Shown here: piece by piece, positions 28,863 to 30,000 of the stretch | Layout: each line of letters opens with the position of its first letter | Numbering within the stretch: the first letter of the stretch is position 1 | From: Hydractinia symbiolongicarpus | Taxonomy: Eukaryota; Cnidaria; Hydrozoa; Anthoathecata; Hydractiniidae | Direction of reading: 5' to 3' | Assembly (NCBI RefSeq): GCF_029227915.1 | Contig: NC_079877.1 | Location: forward strand, 18,774,851-18,804,850 | Length of the DNA: 30,000 nt | Position numbers and translations under genes: made by a program | The notes under the pieces: generated by a model | What the model was told of the DNA's origin: nothing | The model's database searches: none | What the model saw: the letters and a program-made list of their open reading frames with translations, nothing else

Positions 28863-30000
28863 ATGTTCAGCACAATGGAGACTGAAAAGAGGTACATGGA
28901 AGAAAAAATTCAGGAATGGTTGGAAGTTGAAAGGACTAAACAGAATTCCGTAATAATGCCCGAACAGACTTATAAAACAATGGTGGATTTTCTATGTGGA
29001 AGAATAGACAACGTTCCACGTGCTATAAAAAGAAAATTGCGAAGAAAAAAATTCCGAGTGATGAGTTATCCTGCACTTGGTATATCGGATGTTTGTGCGC
29101 TCCATTTCCCGATGTAAGAACATTTTTATATATTATCTAATTTTGGAAAAACTAAAGTCACAATTATTTTTTTATAAACATTTCTACGTTTAAGAAATTT
29201 TAGTGGGTCAATTAAATACGAGAACGAAATGATCACATTCCATAATACTTGCGCTTTAGATACATGGATGTCAGTGTTAAAAGCAGTTATAGTAATGAGA
29301 CCAAGTATAACAGATGAAAAAACCGACAAAAACATACAGTTTTGTACGTTTGTGAAAAACGGTGCTTATGAAGCTGCTAAACTTCATACTGCTATTTATC
29401 GAAAAATAACACCAACCAACCAATGCTTGTCATTTTTTGGAGCAGAATACGAATGTATGATAAAAAACTTCGTTGCGCCATTCATGGAACATATTGTGGA
29501 GTCAGCTTGCAACAGTCCGCATTGTAGCATGAAACAATCGAGAGCCTGCTTCAACACATTTCCTTCGGCAACAGTGAAAAGTTCCTTTGTCCATGATGTC
29601 CAAAAGTGGTTTCTTGAAGCAACAACGTCAGTTTGTGGAAAGAAAGTAAATCAGAACATATCTGACGAATTTTCTTTCGTCGACGAAAACATAACAACAG
29701 GGTATAGTACGCCAATATGTTCGTATTCGATGTTAAAAGTTATTAATTTTTTAATTATGTTATTGTTTCCATAGGATAAAGAACAGATATTGTAATAGAA
29801 ACAGAATATAAAAGGCCCGATTTTTTAAAAAACTTCCTTAACTATTAGTTGTTGATGTTGCAGGTGATATTGACCCAATAGACATGGCTACTGTTCCCGA
29901 ACAATTACACATTCCGTTTTCCACAAATCAAGGAAATAGGTATTATCGAGGCCAAAAAAATATCTTACGTTCGGCTTGGATGTTTCTTAACTTTGAAAGA
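28863..30000 (+). CDS. Spliced gene with C19-like cysteine peptidase motif, 3' partial
   Basis: Exon 1 runs 28863-29113 (MFSTMETEKRYMEEKIQEWL...YPALGISDVCALHF). The intron 29114-29203 is GTAAGA...TTTTAG and the phase is preserved. Exon 2 begins at 29204 and reads GSIKYENEMITFHNTCALDT then WMSVLKAV. The Asn-x-Cys-x-x-Asp-Thr pattern (Cys codon 29250-29252) recalls the catalytic Cys box of ubiquitin-specific peptidases, a weak resemblance. It has several later cysteines (ACNSPHC). Another intron is likely from a GT near 29702 to an AG at 29863, but as assembled the junction is one base out of phase. The last part reads IDPIDMATVPEQLHIPFS and continues beyond the window. It could be a host gene or transposon-associated. 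Confidence 0.55.

Overview
The window looks like genomic DNA of a marine invertebrate animal, most likely a cnidarian (inference). It is AT-rich, has intron-containing genes at the right end, a tRNA-derived SINE, LINE and hAT-like remnants, AT microsatellites, and capsid-bearing Polinton/Maverick genes of the kind common in cnidarian genomes. There are no bacterial operons, rRNA genes or CRISPR arrays.

The centrepiece is one almost complete Polinton (Maverick; adintovirus-like provirus) at about 5801-23877, about 18.1 kb. It is bounded by inverted repeats of about 260-268 bp that I found by aligning the two ends. Rightward from the left end: protein-primed DNA polymerase B (6122-10114), three small membrane or unknown proteins, two tandem zinc-finger paralogues, an A32/FtsK-like packaging ATPase (12220-12864) and a Bro-N-type gene (12836-13453). 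Leftward: retrovirus-like integrase (13517-15493, split by a LINE fragment), a small membrane protein and a probable major capsid protein (15824-17003). Then come a coiled-coil/membrane protein (+), a protein with a Pro-rich repeat tail (-), a probable minor capsid protein (+) and a membrane protein (+). A leftward cassette of five overlapping small genes, ending in 24-residue repeats, completes it. Most genes carry frameshifts or stops, so this is a decaying copy. No adenain-like protease was recognised, and a hAT-like insertion breaks one late gene.

The element has virus-like gene control unlike its host surroundings. About a dozen genes start at a TAATAAATG/TAAATG-type motif, often with the upstream stop codon abutting or overlapping the next ATG. 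Two convergent gene pairs are separated by strong AT-rich hairpins. Both terminal repeats carry a perfect NRF-1 consensus and an inward-facing TATA box.

Left flank: the C-terminal half of a second, different Polinton polymerase (1-1649), degenerate repeats, a 473-bp non-autonomous transposon with 5-bp duplications, a tRNA-SINE and a LINE tail. Right flank: a minisatellite, a decayed DDE integrase-core gene (24179-25601), a leftward multi-exon HECT-like ubiquitin ligase gene (about 26090-28137), a (AT)n tract forming a 210-bp perfect palindrome, and a spliced gene with a possible C19-like cysteine peptidase motif that runs off the window end.
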